The notes below the pieces were generated by a model. It saw nothing but the letters and a program-made list of their open reading frames with translations, was not told the origin of the DNA and made no database searches. Source: an uncultured Oscillospiraceae bacterium (lineage in GTDB: Bacteria > Bacillota > Clostridia > Oscillospirales > Ruminococcaceae). Taken from it: a stretch of DNA of 64,000 nucleotides. Position numbers and translations under genes: made by a program. Below are positions 49,449 through 60,300 of this stretch, piece after piece. The DNA is taken from NCBI GenBank assembly GCA_910587465.1, contig CAJUMS010000001.1:76354-140353 (forward strand), in the 5' to 3' direction. Position 1 is the first letter of the stretch. Each line of letters opens with the position of its first letter.

Positions 49449-50717
49449 ATGAATATTTTAATTGTGGGCGGCGGCGGTCGTGAACACGCAATAGCGGCGG
49501 CGCTGGCAAAGTCGCCGAAAGTGGATAAGCTGTACTGCGCTCCGGGAAACGGCGGTATTTCGGCGCTCGCGGAGTGCTTTCCCGTAAAAGCGACCGATAT
49601 TGACGGTATGGTGGAGCTCGCGAAAAAGGTGAACCCCGATTACGTTTTCGTAGCGCCCGACGACCCTCTGGTAATGGGTATGGTCGACAGAATGGAAGCG
49701 GAGGGCTTTAAGACGTTCGGACCACGCGCAAACGCCGCTATTCTCGAAGGAAGCAAGTCGTTCTCCAAGGGACTGATGAAGAAGTATGGCATACCGACCG
49801 CGGCGTATGAGGTGTTCACCGACGAGGACAAGGCGATAGAGTACATAAAGTCGCAGAACAGCTACCCCGCTGTTATCAAGGCGGACGGTCTGGCGCTAGG
49901 CAAGGGCGTTATTATCGCAAAGGATTTCGAGGAGGCTAAGGCGGCTGTCCACTCTATGCTCGTCGACGGAAAGTTCGGCAAGAGCGGCTCGGAGATAGTT
50001 ATCGAGGAGTTTATGGACGGCACGGAGGTCACGGTGCTGGCGTTCACGGACGGCAAAAGCGTAAAGCCTATGATATCGTCTATGGATCACAAGCGCGCCT
50101 ACGACAACGACGAGGGTCTCAACACGGGCGGAATGGGCACGATAGCGCCCAATCCCCTGTACACCCCCGAGATAGCCACAGAGTGCATGGAAAAGATATT
50201 CATCCCGACTATCAAGGCTATGAGCGCGGAGGGCAGACCGTTCAAGGGTTGTCTGTACTTCGGGTTAATGCTCACGTCTAAGGGAGCGAAAGTTGTCGAG
50301 TACAACTGCCGTTTCGGCGACCCCGAAACACAGGTAGTTCTTCCGCTGCTGGAAACGGACTTGGCGGAGATAATGGAGGCTATCACCGAGGAACGCCTCG
50401 GCGGGCTGGATATAAAGTGGAGCGATAAGTCCTGCGCGTGCGTTGTAATGGCGAGCGGCGGCTATCCCGAAAAGTACGAGACTGGCAAGCCGATAAGCGG
50501 TCTGGACGAAAAGGGGCAGACTGCCGGCGCGTATGTATATCACGCCGGCACTAAGCTCGAGGGCGGAAAATACCTCACCGCGGGCGGACGTGTTCTCGGA
50601 ATTACTGCGACAGGCGACAGATTAGAGTCGGCGCTGGACAGCGCGTATAAGGCGGTTGAGGGTATCGACTTTGAAAAGGCGCATTACAGAACCGATATCG
50701 GTAAGAAAGCGTTATAA
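49449..50717 (+). CDS. purD: Phosphoribosylamine-glycine ligase
   Basis: PurD joins glycine to phosphoribosylamine using ATP, the second step of purine synthesis. The 422-residue protein begins MNILIVGGGGREHAIAAAL. It has the ATP-grasp segments PAVIKADGLALGKGV and VIEEFMDGTEVTVLAFTDG, and the metal-binding YNCRFGDPETQ. The length is standard. AAAGGACGTATTTT precedes the ATG. The other pur genes are not beside it. Confidence 0.97.
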   Translation: MNILIVGGGGREHAIAAALAKSPKVDKLYCAPGNGGISALAECFPVKATDIDGMVELAKKVNPDYVFVAPDDPLVMGMVDRMEAEGFKTFGPRANAAILEGSKSFSKGLMKKYGIPTAAYEVFTDEDKAIEYIKSQNSYPAVIKADGLALGKGVIIAKDFEEAKAAVHSMLVDGKFGKSGSEIVIEEFMDGTEVTVLAFTDGKSVKPMISSMDHKRAYDNDEGLNTGGMGTIAPNPLYTPEIATECMEKIFIPTIKAMSAEGRPFKGCLYFGLMLTSKGAKVVEYNCRFGDPETQVVLPLLETDLAEIMEAITEERLGGLDIKWSDKSCACVVMASGGYPEKYETGKPISGLDEKGQTAGAYVYHAGTKLEGGKYLTAGGRVLGITATGDRLESALDSAYKAVEGIDFEKAHYRTDIGKKAL

Positions 50718-50719
50718 TA

Positions 50720-51835
50720 ATGATATATAATTACGTTGCTCCCTGCCATTTCGGTCTGGAGAAAACATTAACATTTGAAATAAAAAAGATCGGCGGCGAA
50801 AACGTCCGCGCGGAAAACGGCCGAGTATTCTTCTCGGGCGGCGCGGAGGTCTGCGCCAAGGCTAATGTGTTCCTGCGCACTGCGGAACGCGTCTGCGTGG
50901 TGCTCGGTCAGTTCCGCGCGACAACGTTCGACGAGTTGTTCGAGGGAATTCGCACGCTGCCGCTGTCGGAGTTTATCGGAAAAACCGATAAGTTCCCGAA
51001 TAACGGTCACTCGCTGAATTCCAAGCTGGCAAGCATTCCCGCAATACAAAAGATCGTGAAGAAGGCAATGGCGGTCAATCTCGGCAAGGCTTACGGCATG
51101 GTCGTAATGCCAGAGAGCGGCGCGGAATGCCGTATACGTTTCTCGCTTATGAAGGACACGTTCACGCTTATGCTCGATACGAGCGGACAGGGGCTGCACA
51201 AACGCGGCTACCGCCGCGACAGCAACACCGCGCCTATTCGTGAAACATTGGCGGCGGGTATAGTCGATATCGCGAGAGTACGGGCGGGAGACACTGTATG
51301 CGACCCGTTCTGCGGCTCGGGGACCCTGCTGATAGAGTCGGCAATGAAAGCGTTGGATATCGCCCCGGGACTGAAACGCCGCTTTGACGGCGAGCATATG
51401 AAGTTCCTCACCGAGAGCGTGTGGATTACAGCTCGCGAGGAGGCACGTTCCCTTATTAAAAAGGACGGAGAATTCCGCGCGGTCGGTTTTGATATCGACA
51501 AAGAATGCGTGGAATTAACGGCGGCGAACGCAAAAATAGCAGGCGTCGACGAATATATTACCGTCGAGAGGCGGGATATACGCGATTTCGTCTGTCCCGA
51601 TGGCGCTTTGAAAATACTCACCAATCCCCCCTACGGAGAGCGAATGCTCGAAATATCCGAGGCACGGGAGATATACAAGACTATGGGCGAAAGACTTCTT
51701 CCTCTGAACGGGAATCAGCTTTACGCGATAACCCCCGATGAAGAATTCGAGAATATATTCGGAGCTAAAGCCGACAAAAACAGAAAGCTCTACAACGGAA
51801 TGATGATGTGCAGATTATATTCATATTTCAGGTGA
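50720..51835 (+). CDS. THUMP-domain RNA methyltransferase (RlmL/YpsC-like)
   Basis: This 371-residue protein has an N-terminal ferredoxin-like/THUMP region (about residues 1-160) and a C-terminal Rossmann methyltransferase with DPFCGSGTLLIE (SAM site) and the catalytic NPPYGER, the N6-adenine/N2-guanine RNA methyltransferase pattern. It most likely modifies 23S rRNA guanine. It begins 2 bases after the purD stop and has only a weak ribosome site, so coupling is likely. Confidence 0.9.
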   Translation: MIYNYVAPCHFGLEKTLTFEIKKIGGENVRAENGRVFFSGGAEVCAKANVFLRTAERVCVVLGQFRATTFDELFEGIRTLPLSEFIGKTDKFPNNGHSLNSKLASIPAIQKIVKKAMAVNLGKAYGMVVMPESGAECRIRFSLMKDTFTLMLDTSGQGLHKRGYRRDSNTAPIRETLAAGIVDIARVRAGDTVCDPFCGSGTLLIESAMKALDIAPGLKRRFDGEHMKFLTESVWITAREEARSLIKKDGEFRAVGFDIDKECVELTAANAKIAGVDEYITVERRDIRDFVCPDGALKILTNPPYGERMLEISEAREIYKTMGERLLPLNGNQLYAITPDEEFENIFGAKADKNRKLYNGMMMCRLYSYFR

Positions 51836-51845
51836 CCGATAAATC

Positions 51846-54011
51846 ATGAAGAAAAGAAGCAAACCGATCTTCAGCGGCGCGGAGATACTCGCGTCACTGG
51901 TCTATCTCTGCGCATTGAGCGCGGGGCTGATGTATGTACTGTGCCGTGACTATATGTTCGTCTGCACGGTAATAATGACGGCGGTGTCTTTCGGCGTTTA
52001 TATGATATTTTACGCACTGCGGAGAAAAAAAGCACTTTCTCTGCTGGCTTTTATTGTGCTTTTCATGACAGTTTACGCAGTCTGCAGAATTGTGGGCAAT
52101 CCTTACAGGTCGCCGTCGTTTTATGAATTCATCTTTAACGCATCTGATTTTTTTGACCCTGCGCTCGCAGGAATGACGATACTGCTCTGTTCGCTTATCA
52201 TCGGGTTTCCGATCTGCTACTTCACAACATATCTTCCGCGTCCGAGCTTTCTGCTGCTGCCGTCGTTTGTTCCGCTTATTTTGGCGGCAAGACTTGTGGG
52301 CAGAATTCCGCTCGGACTGTTAGTGTTTATTGCAGTCGGGTATATGCTGGCGGCGTTCGGAATAGCAAGACCCGAGTATCCTGCGGATAACGCTTATGTA
52401 GACGACAAACGTGCGCATATCGAGCGTGTTGCCGCGATCGGAATGGCAGGAGTAATAGCAGCGGCGCTGCTTACGGTAATACCGCGCAATGATTACACTC
52501 CAATGATACGCTATCTCGAAGAGTTAACAAAGCGCACCTCCGCTTACGGCAGACGTGTTCTGAGCGAATTCACGGAAAGCTCGACCCCGAACCGCGGCAA
52601 CAATATTCCCTCGGACAACGCTCTCTTTATAGTATTTACCAACTCCCCGAGAAATGTGAGCCGTCAGTCGTTCGACGTGTACGAGGGCGACGAGGGCTGG
52701 ACATTCAACAGCGACTTCTCGAGGGGATATGACAACTGGGAGAAACACAGAAGCAGACTGAATATAAACAAACTGATCTCCGACCTGAAAAAAGGCGCAA
52801 ATAACGGAAAGCTGGAAAAATACAGCGAAGAGCTCAACAAGCTGGAAGATGTCCCCGAGATATACTCCCTCGCCTCGGCGCAAATGACGATACGCATTGT
52901 GGACGGCAGCTCTACGAGCGTAATCATGCACCCCTCGGAGACGATAAACGTAAACGTTACATCTTCCGCCAGCACACCTCCGAACACCTACCGCAACGCC
53001 GTTGACGAGATATTCACCGAGAAGCCGATGCCAAGAAACGCGGCATATGTCGCGAATTATTATTACAATCAGCCTAACGAGCAGTTCCTTAAAATGCTGG
53101 AGAAAGTAGATCTAAATACCCTGCTGGACGACGCTGCCGAGGAAGGCGTTATCGAAAGCGCGGTCCGCGACGAGTTTGTAAGCGAAAGCAGGAACGCCAT
53201 AGCATACTATAAAGCGGGGCTGGACGGCAGTATCACCGACGAGATACAGACCGTCGCCGATGAGATAACCGCAGGGCTTACCAATGACTACGAAAAAGCT
53301 ATCGCCATTGAAAAATGGTTCGGTGACGCGGGCTTCACATACGATCTGGGCTTTGTTCCCGAGAGAGCCGAGGCGGATTATTTCATGTTCGACAGCCGCC
53401 GCGGTATCTGTACCGATTTCGCTACGGCAAGCACACTTTTGCTCCGCGCTGCGGGAATACCCGCAAGATATACCGAGGGATTTGTTCTCCGCGATGACGC
53501 AATGGACTCGTACGGACGCTACGTTGTCACCGAGGAGCACGCGCACGCCTACTCCACCGCCTTTATCGAGGGCTACGGCTGGCTCGAGATAGACGGCACG
53601 AAATACGCGCCCATAGGCAGTATGAGCGGGCAGATTACTCGCATGCTGACTATAATCATAATATCGGGTGTTATTCTGACTGTCATTGCGGTCGTTTTCC
53701 ACAGACAGCTTTCCGAACTGTGCTTTGCCGCAGTCTATCGGCTGAGGAGCGGAAACGGTAAAATACGCGCGGTGTATCTGAGGACACGCAGGCTGGCCTG
53801 CAATATCGCCGAGACCGACCCCGGGAGCACCACCGCGGAGGAGGTGCGCGATATAATCTCACGCACTCTATCCCTTGAAGATGAAGCAAGCGAAATAACA
53901 AACGCGGCAAACAAGCTGTTCTACGGCACGGGAACACCCGACGCCGACGTGAAAAAGCTGTACCGCGACTATAAGTCCATCTGTCGAATGAAAAGGAGCA
54001 GAAGAAAATGA
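51846..54011 (+). CDS. TgpA-like transmembrane transglutaminase-fold protein
   Basis: This 721-residue protein has 5-6 N-terminal TM segments (roughly residues 10-210), a large extracytoplasmic region and a transglutaminase-like domain. The triad is RRGICTDFA (Cys), EEHAHAYS (His) and WLEIDGT (Asp). A TM segment near residue 605 (MLTIIIISGVILTVIAVVF) precedes a cytoplasmic tail. It overlaps the DUF58 gene by 4 bp. In many bacteria this pair follows a MoxR ATPase gene; none is present here. It may cross-link or cleave wall-linked proteins. Confidence 0.88.
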   Translation: MKKRSKPIFSGAEILASLVYLCALSAGLMYVLCRDYMFVCTVIMTAVSFGVYMIFYALRRKKALSLLAFIVLFMTVYAVCRIVGNPYRSPSFYEFIFNASDFFDPALAGMTILLCSLIIGFPICYFTTYLPRPSFLLLPSFVPLILAARLVGRIPLGLLVFIAVGYMLAAFGIARPEYPADNAYVDDKRAHIERVAAIGMAGVIAAALLTVIPRNDYTPMIRYLEELTKRTSAYGRRVLSEFTESSTPNRGNNIPSDNALFIVFTNSPRNVSRQSFDVYEGDEGWTFNSDFSRGYDNWEKHRSRLNINKLISDLKKGANNGKLEKYSEELNKLEDVPEIYSLASAQMTIRIVDGSSTSVIMHPSETINVNVTSSASTPPNTYRNAVDEIFTEKPMPRNAAYVANYYYNQPNEQFLKMLEKVDLNTLLDDAAEEGVIESAVRDEFVSESRNAIAYYKAGLDGSITDEIQTVADEITAGLTNDYEKAIAIEKWFGDAGFTYDLGFVPERAEADYFMFDSRRGICTDFATASTLLLRAAGIPARYTEGFVLRDDAMDSYGRYVVTEEHAHAYSTAFIEGYGWLEIDGTKYAPIGSMSGQITRMLTIIIISGVILTVIAVVFHRQLSELCFAAVYRLRSGNGKIRAVYLRTRRLACNIAETDPGSTTAEEVRDIISRTLSLEDEASEITNAANKLFYGTGTPDADVKKLYRDYKSICRMKRSRRK

Positions 54012-54949
54012 CGCATATTTCCGGTTATGTTCAAGCGCTGTTGTTTGCATCTCTTTTCATGATATTTATCAATGCAGATATAGGCTGGGCGCTGATCTAT
54101 ATTATCGGCGCGGCTGTCGTAACCTCGCTGACAACGTTTCTCATCTCCCGAAAGCGCTTTACGGTCAAATTGCGGGAATTCTCGGGGGTCTCCGAGTATG
54201 GGAGGAGCGTCGGATTTGACGTTACGCTGAAAAAAATGGGCTTTTGCTTTATCCCTTATGTGGAGCTGTGCGTAAACGCCAACAGCTCGATACATTTAAG
54301 AACGTCTCTTCTGTTTCGCAGGACGGTGACGGTCGGAGGGAGCTTCCGCGCCTCGCACAGCGGATTGAACACAGTCACTCTGAGCGAGGTCATTATAAGA
54401 GATTTTTTGGGGCTTTTGCAGTTTAAGATACCCGTAGATCAGACCGCGCACATGGCGGTGCTGCCGCGTGTTATTGAATATGACGGACCCGACGTTCCGC
54501 CAAATCTCCTGCCGAGCGAAGAGGAGGACGTCGAGGAGGGTGTTGTCGTGCGGCAGGGCGGAATGCCGGGCTACGAGCATCGTGAGTATGTTGCGGGCGA
54601 TTCGCCGAGACGCGTCAATTACAAGCTGTCGGCGAAGAAGCAGAAGCTTATGGTAAGGCTTGACGAGAGCAACGGTTACGCTACTACAAATCTCTATATA
54701 ACCGAAAACGCACAGCCTGTCTGCTGCGACAAGGCATTTGCGCTGGCAAAAAGACTGATAATCCGCGGCGGAACGGTCAAAATAATCCATAAGGGCGAGG
54801 AACGCACCGCCGCGACTCCCGAAACCCTTGACAGAATGAGAGAGTGGCTGGCGTTCCGAGAGTACGCCGAGACCGAGGAGCCGTTCACTGACACGCTCCC
54901 CGCCGACGCAACAGTCATATTCTCGGGCAACGGGCAGATAGCCGTTTGA
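54008..54949 (+). CDS. DUF58-family protein
   Basis: This 313-residue protein has two N-terminal TM segments (LLFASLFMIFINADIGWAL, IYIIGAAVVTSLTTFLI) and the DUF58 core: PRVIEYDGPD, then HREYVAGDSPRRVNYKLSAK, the hallmark RxYxxGDxxRxxxW/YK motif. It is part of the conserved DUF58-TgpA pair and overlaps it at ATGA. DUF58 proteins are related to von Willebrand A-type folds and are often co-transcribed with MoxR; function unproven. Confidence 0.88.
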   Translation: MTHISGYVQALLFASLFMIFINADIGWALIYIIGAAVVTSLTTFLISRKRFTVKLREFSGVSEYGRSVGFDVTLKKMGFCFIPYVELCVNANSSIHLRTSLLFRRTVTVGGSFRASHSGLNTVTLSEVIIRDFLGLLQFKIPVDQTAHMAVLPRVIEYDGPDVPPNLLPSEEEDVEEGVVVRQGGMPGYEHREYVAGDSPRRVNYKLSAKKQKLMVRLDESNGYATTNLYITENAQPVCCDKAFALAKRLIIRGGTVKIIHKGEERTAATPETLDRMREWLAFREYAETEEPFTDTLPADATVIFSGNGQIAV

Positions 54950-55028
54950 TTTATTTGTACAATATTACCAAAAAAGCACTGTTAAATAGCAAAAATTCTC
55001 CAAATCCGTTTGATGCAAGGAAAAAATC

Positions 55029-55057
55029 TTGCAAAAAATTGAAAAGTAATATATAAT
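55029..55057 (+). promoter_or_regulatory. SigmaA promoter of pgi
   Basis: TTGCAA (55029-55034), 17 bp, TATAAT (55052-55057). The leader holds a hairpin GTCGGG-GCTA-CCCGAC (55075-55090). Confidence 0.7.
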
Positions 55058-55112
55058 AAGAATAGGACAAAATGTCGGGGCTACCCGACTGTTGGAAAGG
55101 AGTAATTATTTT

Positions 55113-56453
55113 ATGGGTATCAAGCTTGACGACAAGTACTTAAACGGCTTTGTGAGAGAGCATGAATTGGCGGCATACGCGCCCATGGTAAAGGCGGCGC
55201 ATGAGACGCTGGAGAGCAGGAGCGGTCTCGGAAACGATTTTCTGGGCTGGGTCGATTTGCCGGTAAATTACGACAAGGACGAGTTCGAGCGTATCAAGAA
55301 AGCGGCTGCCAAGATAAAGAGCGACAGCGAAGTGCTGATCGTTATCGGCATCGGCGGTTCATATCTGGGCGCTAGGGCGGCTATTGAGGCGCTGAGATCG
55401 TCGCTGTACAATTCGCTGAAAAAGGATACTCCCGAAATCTATTTCGTAGGGTGCAGCCTTTCACCGACTTACCTAAACGAGGTCATCTCGCTGGTAGAGG
55501 GACGCGACTTCTCGGTGAACATCATCTCGAAATCGGGCACGACCACCGAGCCCGCGCTGGCGTTTAGAGTATTCAGAGACCTGCTGGTTGAACGCTATGG
55601 CGAGGATGGCGCAAAGGGCAGAATTTACGCAACCACCGACAAGGCTCGCGGAACGCTGAAAGAGCTGTCCGACAAGATGGGTTATGAGACGTTCGTTATC
55701 CCCGACGACGTGGGCGGAAGATTTTCCGTGCTGACCGCGGTGGGTCTGCTTCCCATCGCCTGTGCAGGCTGCGATATTGACGCGCTGATGAAGGGAGCCG
55801 CGGCGGCGCGCGAAGAGTACAAGGATTTCGATATCGAGAAGAATTCCTGTTATAAGTACGCAGCTCTGCGCAATATACTTTATAAAAAGGGCAAGAGCGT
55901 GGAAATGCTCATAAGCTATGAGAACAGCTTTCAGATGATGGCGGAGTGGTTCAAGCAGCTATATGGCGAGAGCGAGGGCAAGGACAACAAGGGGCTGTAC
56001 CCGTCATCGGCGGTGTTCTCGACTGACCTTCACTCGCTCGGTCAGTTCGTTCAAGACGGCTCGCGCGTGATGTTCGAGACCGTTATCCAGTTCGGAAAGC
56101 CGCAGAAGGATCTGTTCCTGAAGAACGACCCGAACAACATCGACGGACTAAACTTCCTGTCTGATCAGAATATGTCGATTGTAAACCGCAAGGCATTCGA
56201 GGGCACTGTTATCGCGCATACCGAGGGCGGTGTGCCTAATATCGTGCTTGAAGTCCCCGAGCTAAACGAGTTCGAGCTTGGCTTTATGGTCTACTTCTTT
56301 GAGAAAGCATGCGCAATCAGCGGCTATCTGCTCGGAGTAAACCCGTTTGATCAGCCCGGCGTTGAGAGCTATAAGAAGAATATGTTCGCGCTGCTCGGCA
56401 AGCCCGGCTACGAGGATCAGAAGGCAGCTCTCGAGAAGAAGCTCGGTCTGTAA
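55113..56453 (+). CDS. pgi: Glucose-6-phosphate isomerase
   Basis: Pgi interconverts glucose-6-phosphate and fructose-6-phosphate in glycolysis. The 446-residue protein has the sugar-phosphate loop IGIGGSYLGARAA, the ISKSGTTTEPA loop, VGGRFSVLTAVGLLP and the late LGVNPFDQPGVE. Length and order match the short Firmicutes form. GGAAAGGAGTAATTATTTT precedes ATG 55113; the frame extends to 55092 without a better site. Confidence 0.97.
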   Translation: MGIKLDDKYLNGFVREHELAAYAPMVKAAHETLESRSGLGNDFLGWVDLPVNYDKDEFERIKKAAAKIKSDSEVLIVIGIGGSYLGARAAIEALRSSLYNSLKKDTPEIYFVGCSLSPTYLNEVISLVEGRDFSVNIISKSGTTTEPALAFRVFRDLLVERYGEDGAKGRIYATTDKARGTLKELSDKMGYETFVIPDDVGGRFSVLTAVGLLPIACAGCDIDALMKGAAAAREEYKDFDIEKNSCYKYAALRNILYKKGKSVEMLISYENSFQMMAEWFKQLYGESEGKDNKGLYPSSAVFSTDLHSLGQFVQDGSRVMFETVIQFGKPQKDLFLKNDPNNIDGLNFLSDQNMSIVNRKAFEGTVIAHTEGGVPNIVLEVPELNEFELGFMVYFFEKACAISGYLLGVNPFDQPGVESYKKNMFALLGKPGYEDQKAALEKKLGL

Positions 56454-56510
56454 GAGCGTTTGGAATATTGCGCGGCAGGCGCTATCAATTATATTACGGA
56501 GGAAAAGATT

Positions 56511-56915
56511 ATGGTTAAAATTATTACGGGCAGACGCGGTTCGGGAAAGACCAAGGTGCTTATCGACGCTATCCACGCAGCTGAGAAGAAGTCCAACGGC
56601 AACGTTGTGGCTATCCAGAAAGGCTCTTCGCTGAACACAGATATTACCTATAAAGTCCGTCTGATAAACATTGAGGACTACGCTGTGGAGGGTATGGACG
56701 CTTTCTACGGCTTTATCGCGGGAATTCTCGCGTCCGACCACGACTGCACCGATATTTTCGTTGACGCTACACTGAAGATTACGGGCAGGGACTACGACAA
56801 GCTCGGCGAGATGTTTGAGAAGCTCGAGAAGATTACCTCAAACACTGTTGTTACGCTGACAGTTTCCGCGGACAACGCCGAGCTGCCCGAGAACGTAAAG
56901 AAGTTCATTGCGTAA
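56511..56915 (+). CDS. Small P-loop protein of unknown function
   Basis: This 134-residue protein begins MVKIITGRRGSGKTKVLIDA, with a clear P-loop (GRRGSGKT). It has a possible Walker B aspartate in CTDIFVDATLKI. It is too short for a full AAA+ or RecA domain. Such small P-loop proteins recur in clostridia without known function. ACGGAGGAAAAGATT precedes ATG 56511; the frame to 56460 lacks a ribosome site. pgi lies about 57 bp upstream and may share a transcript. Confidence 0.8.
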   Translation: MVKIITGRRGSGKTKVLIDAIHAAEKKSNGNVVAIQKGSSLNTDITYKVRLINIEDYAVEGMDAFYGFIAGILASDHDCTDIFVDATLKITGRDYDKLGEMFEKLEKITSNTVVTLTVSADNAELPENVKKFIA

Positions 56916-56962
56916 TATTACGCAACCGGCGGCGAGTTTTTGAAAAAAATACGAAAAAACGC

Positions 56963-56991
56963 TTGACAAATCCCCCGCCTTGTGATATAAT
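56963..56991 (+). promoter_or_regulatory. SigmaA promoter of rpmF
   Basis: TTGACA (56963-56968), 17 bp, TATAAT (56986-56991): full consensus. An 80-base leader ends with TTGTCA/TGACAA (57046-57059) before the gene. Confidence 0.85.
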
Positions 56992-57076
56992 GGTAGATGT
57001 TCGATAGTAAATCAGTAGATATACCATTGTTTACTGTGGCTTTATTTGTCAACTGACAAGAGGGGGGTGTGCAATA

Positions 57077-57262
57077 ATGGCAGTTCCAAAGAGAAAAGTA
57101 TCTCGTGCAAGACGTGATAAAAGACGTTCTGCGGTGTGGAAGTTATCCGCTCCCGCTTTCTCGCGCTGCAAAAACTGCGGTGAGCTGAAACTCGCTCACA
57201 GAGTTTGCGGAAATTGCGGTTATTACAAGGATAAGGTTGTTATCGCTAAAGAAGCTGACTAA
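57077..57262 (+). CDS. rpmF: 50S ribosomal protein L32
   Basis: The 61-residue protein begins MAVPKRKVSRARRDKRRS and has the zinc-ribbon cysteines CKNC (residues 31-34) and CGNC (44-47), so it is the zinc-binding form of L32. GAGGGGGGTGTGCAATA precedes the ATG. No yceD (DUF177) gene lies upstream, although it does in many Firmicutes. A terminator follows, so this is a one-gene transcript. Confidence 0.97.
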   Translation: MAVPKRKVSRARRDKRRSAVWKLSAPAFSRCKNCGELKLAHRVCGNCGYYKDKVVIAKEAD

Positions 57263-57320
57263 GAACTTGTTCTGCGGCTTTGGGTAATAACGAACGTATA
57301 TTTGCGTGTTTTTACGAGGA

Positions 57321-57352
57321 CAGGCTTGACCGCAATGGTCAAGCCTGCTTTT
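57321..57352 (+). terminator. Rho-independent terminator of rpmF
   Basis: CAGGCTTGACC and GGTCAAGCCTG form a perfect 11-bp stem with a 5-base loop, then CTTTTT. Confidence 0.9.
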
Positions 57353-57374
57353 TCGTTGTTTATCGGAGGTGGAT

Positions 57375-60300
57375 ATGGGCGATTTCGTTCACTTGAATGT
57401 GCATACCGCGTACAGTCTGCTGGATGGTGCGTGCCGTATCGACGAGCTTGTCAAAAGAGCAAAAGAACTCGGTCAAAACGCGCTTGCTATTACCGACAAC
57501 AGCGCGCTGTACGGAGCTATCGACTTCTGCGATGCCTGCGCGGAACACGGGATAAAGCCGATAATCGGCTGCGAGGTGTCGATCGCGGAGGACAGTCGCC
57601 GTTCTCCGAACAGAGTATACGAACCGTACCGCCTTACGCTGCTGTGTGAGGACACCACGGGCTACAAAAACCTCTGCCGCCTTATCACGGAACAAGAGCC
57701 CAACGGCATTGACGGCGGCTACGTCACCGATAAGGAATGTCTGGAGCGTTACGGCGGCGGTTTGCTCGCGCTGTCGGGCGCGGAAAACGGCGAGATAGGC
57801 TCGCTGCTCTCCGACAACCGCACCGACGACGCATTGAAAGCTGCAGAGTGGTATAAAAAGGTGTTCGGCGGGAATTTCTATCTTGAGCTATCCAATCACG
57901 ATACCGCGTCGGAGGCGAGACTGTGCACTCTTCTGCGTGAGTTCTCCAAGCGCACGGGAATACCAGTCTGCCCTACCAACAACGTCCACTATGTTGAGAA
58001 AAGCGGCAGCTACGCTCAGCGCGTGCTGCAATGCATCGGGCAGAACAAGCGGCTGTCCGAACCGAATTCCCGCGCCCTGCCCACCGAGGAATACTACCTC
58101 AAAAGCGCCGAGGAAATGAGCCGTTTCTTCACCGCGGAGGAGCTTGCGCTGACCGGCGAGATAGCCGCACGATGCAATGTCGAGCTTGAATTCGGCGTTG
58201 CAAAGCTCCCTCTGTTCACGAAGGATGGCGTTTCGGACAACGCGGAGTACTTTGTCAGGCTGTGCAACAAGGGCGCGGAAAAGCGCTACGGCACGGTCAC
58301 TCCCGAAATACGGAAGCGGCTTGACTATGAGCTTGAAATAATCAAAAAAATGGGCTTTGTAGACTATTTTCTGATAGTATGGGATTTCGTGAGGTATGCG
58401 AAAACGCAGGATATCCCCGTAGGTCCGGGGCGCGGTAGCGGCGCGGGAAGCCTGTGCGCGTACTGCATGGGCATAACGGATATCGACCCGCTGAGGTTCA
58501 ATCTGCTGTTTGAGCGATTTCTCAATCCCGAGCGCGTCTCCATGCCCGACTTCGATATCGACTTCTGCAATGAGCGCCGCGGAGAGGTGATAGAGTATGT
58601 TCGCCGCCGTTACGGCTCCGACTACGTCGCGCAGATAGTAGCGTTTGATACCCTGAAAGCAAAGGGGGCGATACGCGACGCGGGCAGAGTAATGGGCATA
58701 GCCGCGCAGGAGGTCAACATGGCGGCAAAGGCGGTTTCATCGCCGTTCACGACACTTGCAGAGGAGCTTGACCGCGGCGAGCTCAAACGTCTGTACGATA
58801 CCGACCGCGAAATAAAGCGCCTTGTCGACGTGGCAAGGCAGATCGAGGGCTTTCCGCGCCACACGACCGTCCACGCGGCGGGCGTTGTGATAACGCGCGA
58901 TCCCGTCACGAAGTATGTCCCGTTAAGCTACGAGGACGGCGCTTTGACAACGCAGTACACCATGACGGCGCTTGAACGTCTCGGCTTGCTGAAAATGGAC
59001 TTCCTCGGCTTACGAAACCTCACTGTTATTAAAAAAACCTGCGACCTCATCAAAAAGACCGATCCCGACTTCGATATCCGCAAAATAGATGAAAACGATC
59101 CCGAGGTGTACAAAATGCTTGGCAACGGCGGCACGGCTGGAGTGTTCCAGTTCGAGTCGGCGGGTATAACCTCGGTACTGTCGCGATTACAACCTAAGTC
59201 TCTTGAGGACTTAACAGCGGCGCTCGCGCTCTACCGCCCCGGCCCTATGTCGTCGATACCGACCTATATTGAAAACCGCCACAAAAATCCCGAGGAAATA
59301 GTATACAAGCACCCGTTGTTAAAGGATATCCTGTCGGTAACATACGGATGCATCGTCTATCAGGAACAGGTAATGCAGATCTGCCGCGTAGTTGGAGGAT
59401 ATTCCTACGGAAGAGCGGACTTGGTGCGCCGAGCCATGTCCAAGAAAAAACACTCGGCTATGGAAAGGGAGCGCAGCGCGTTCATTTACGGCACGGAGAG
59501 CAATTGCGGAGCGGTCGCGAACGGTGTTCCGGAAAACGTCGCAAACGAGATATTTGACGAAATGGCGGTCTTTGCCTCCTACGCGTTCAACAAATCCCAT
59601 GCCGCTGCATATGCCGCGGTAGCGTATCAGACCGCGTATTTAAAACATTATTATAATCTCGCGTACATGGCGGAATTGATCTCGAGCATAGGCGACTGGA
59701 CGGGCAAGGTAAACGAGTATATCTCCGATATGGTGAACGGCGGAGCAAGGCTGCTGCCGCCCGATATCAACAAGAGCTTTTACTCATTCACGGTCGAAGA
59801 CACGGCAATGCGGTACGGCTTCGCGGCGGTGAAGAACCTCGGACGCGGATTTGTCGGCGCTATGATCAAGGAACGCGAAAACGGCCTGTTCACATCCGCG
59901 GCGGACTTCGCGGTGCGAATGGCGGATAAGGATAACAACCGCCGATATATGGAGGCGCTTACCTACTGCGGAGCGTTTGACGTCATAGAGCCGAACCGCC
60001 GCCGCGTGATCATGGGACTTAACGCGCTTCTCGACTATGCGTCGCGCGAGTGCAGCCGCCGCGAGAGCGGACAGCTCGATCTTTTCGAGCTGGACAACGA
60101 GACAGCGGAATTCACGCTCCCCGAAACCGACGACTTCACCCGCTCAAAGCGTCTGGCAATGGAAAAGGAGTACCTCGGACGGTACGTCTCCGGACACCCT
60201 GCGGATGATTTTCTTGACCGCGCTCCCGAAAATTGTATGTTCATCGCAGACGCGGCAATGTTAAACAGCGGCGCGGAGGTCTCTATTATGGCGATGTGTC

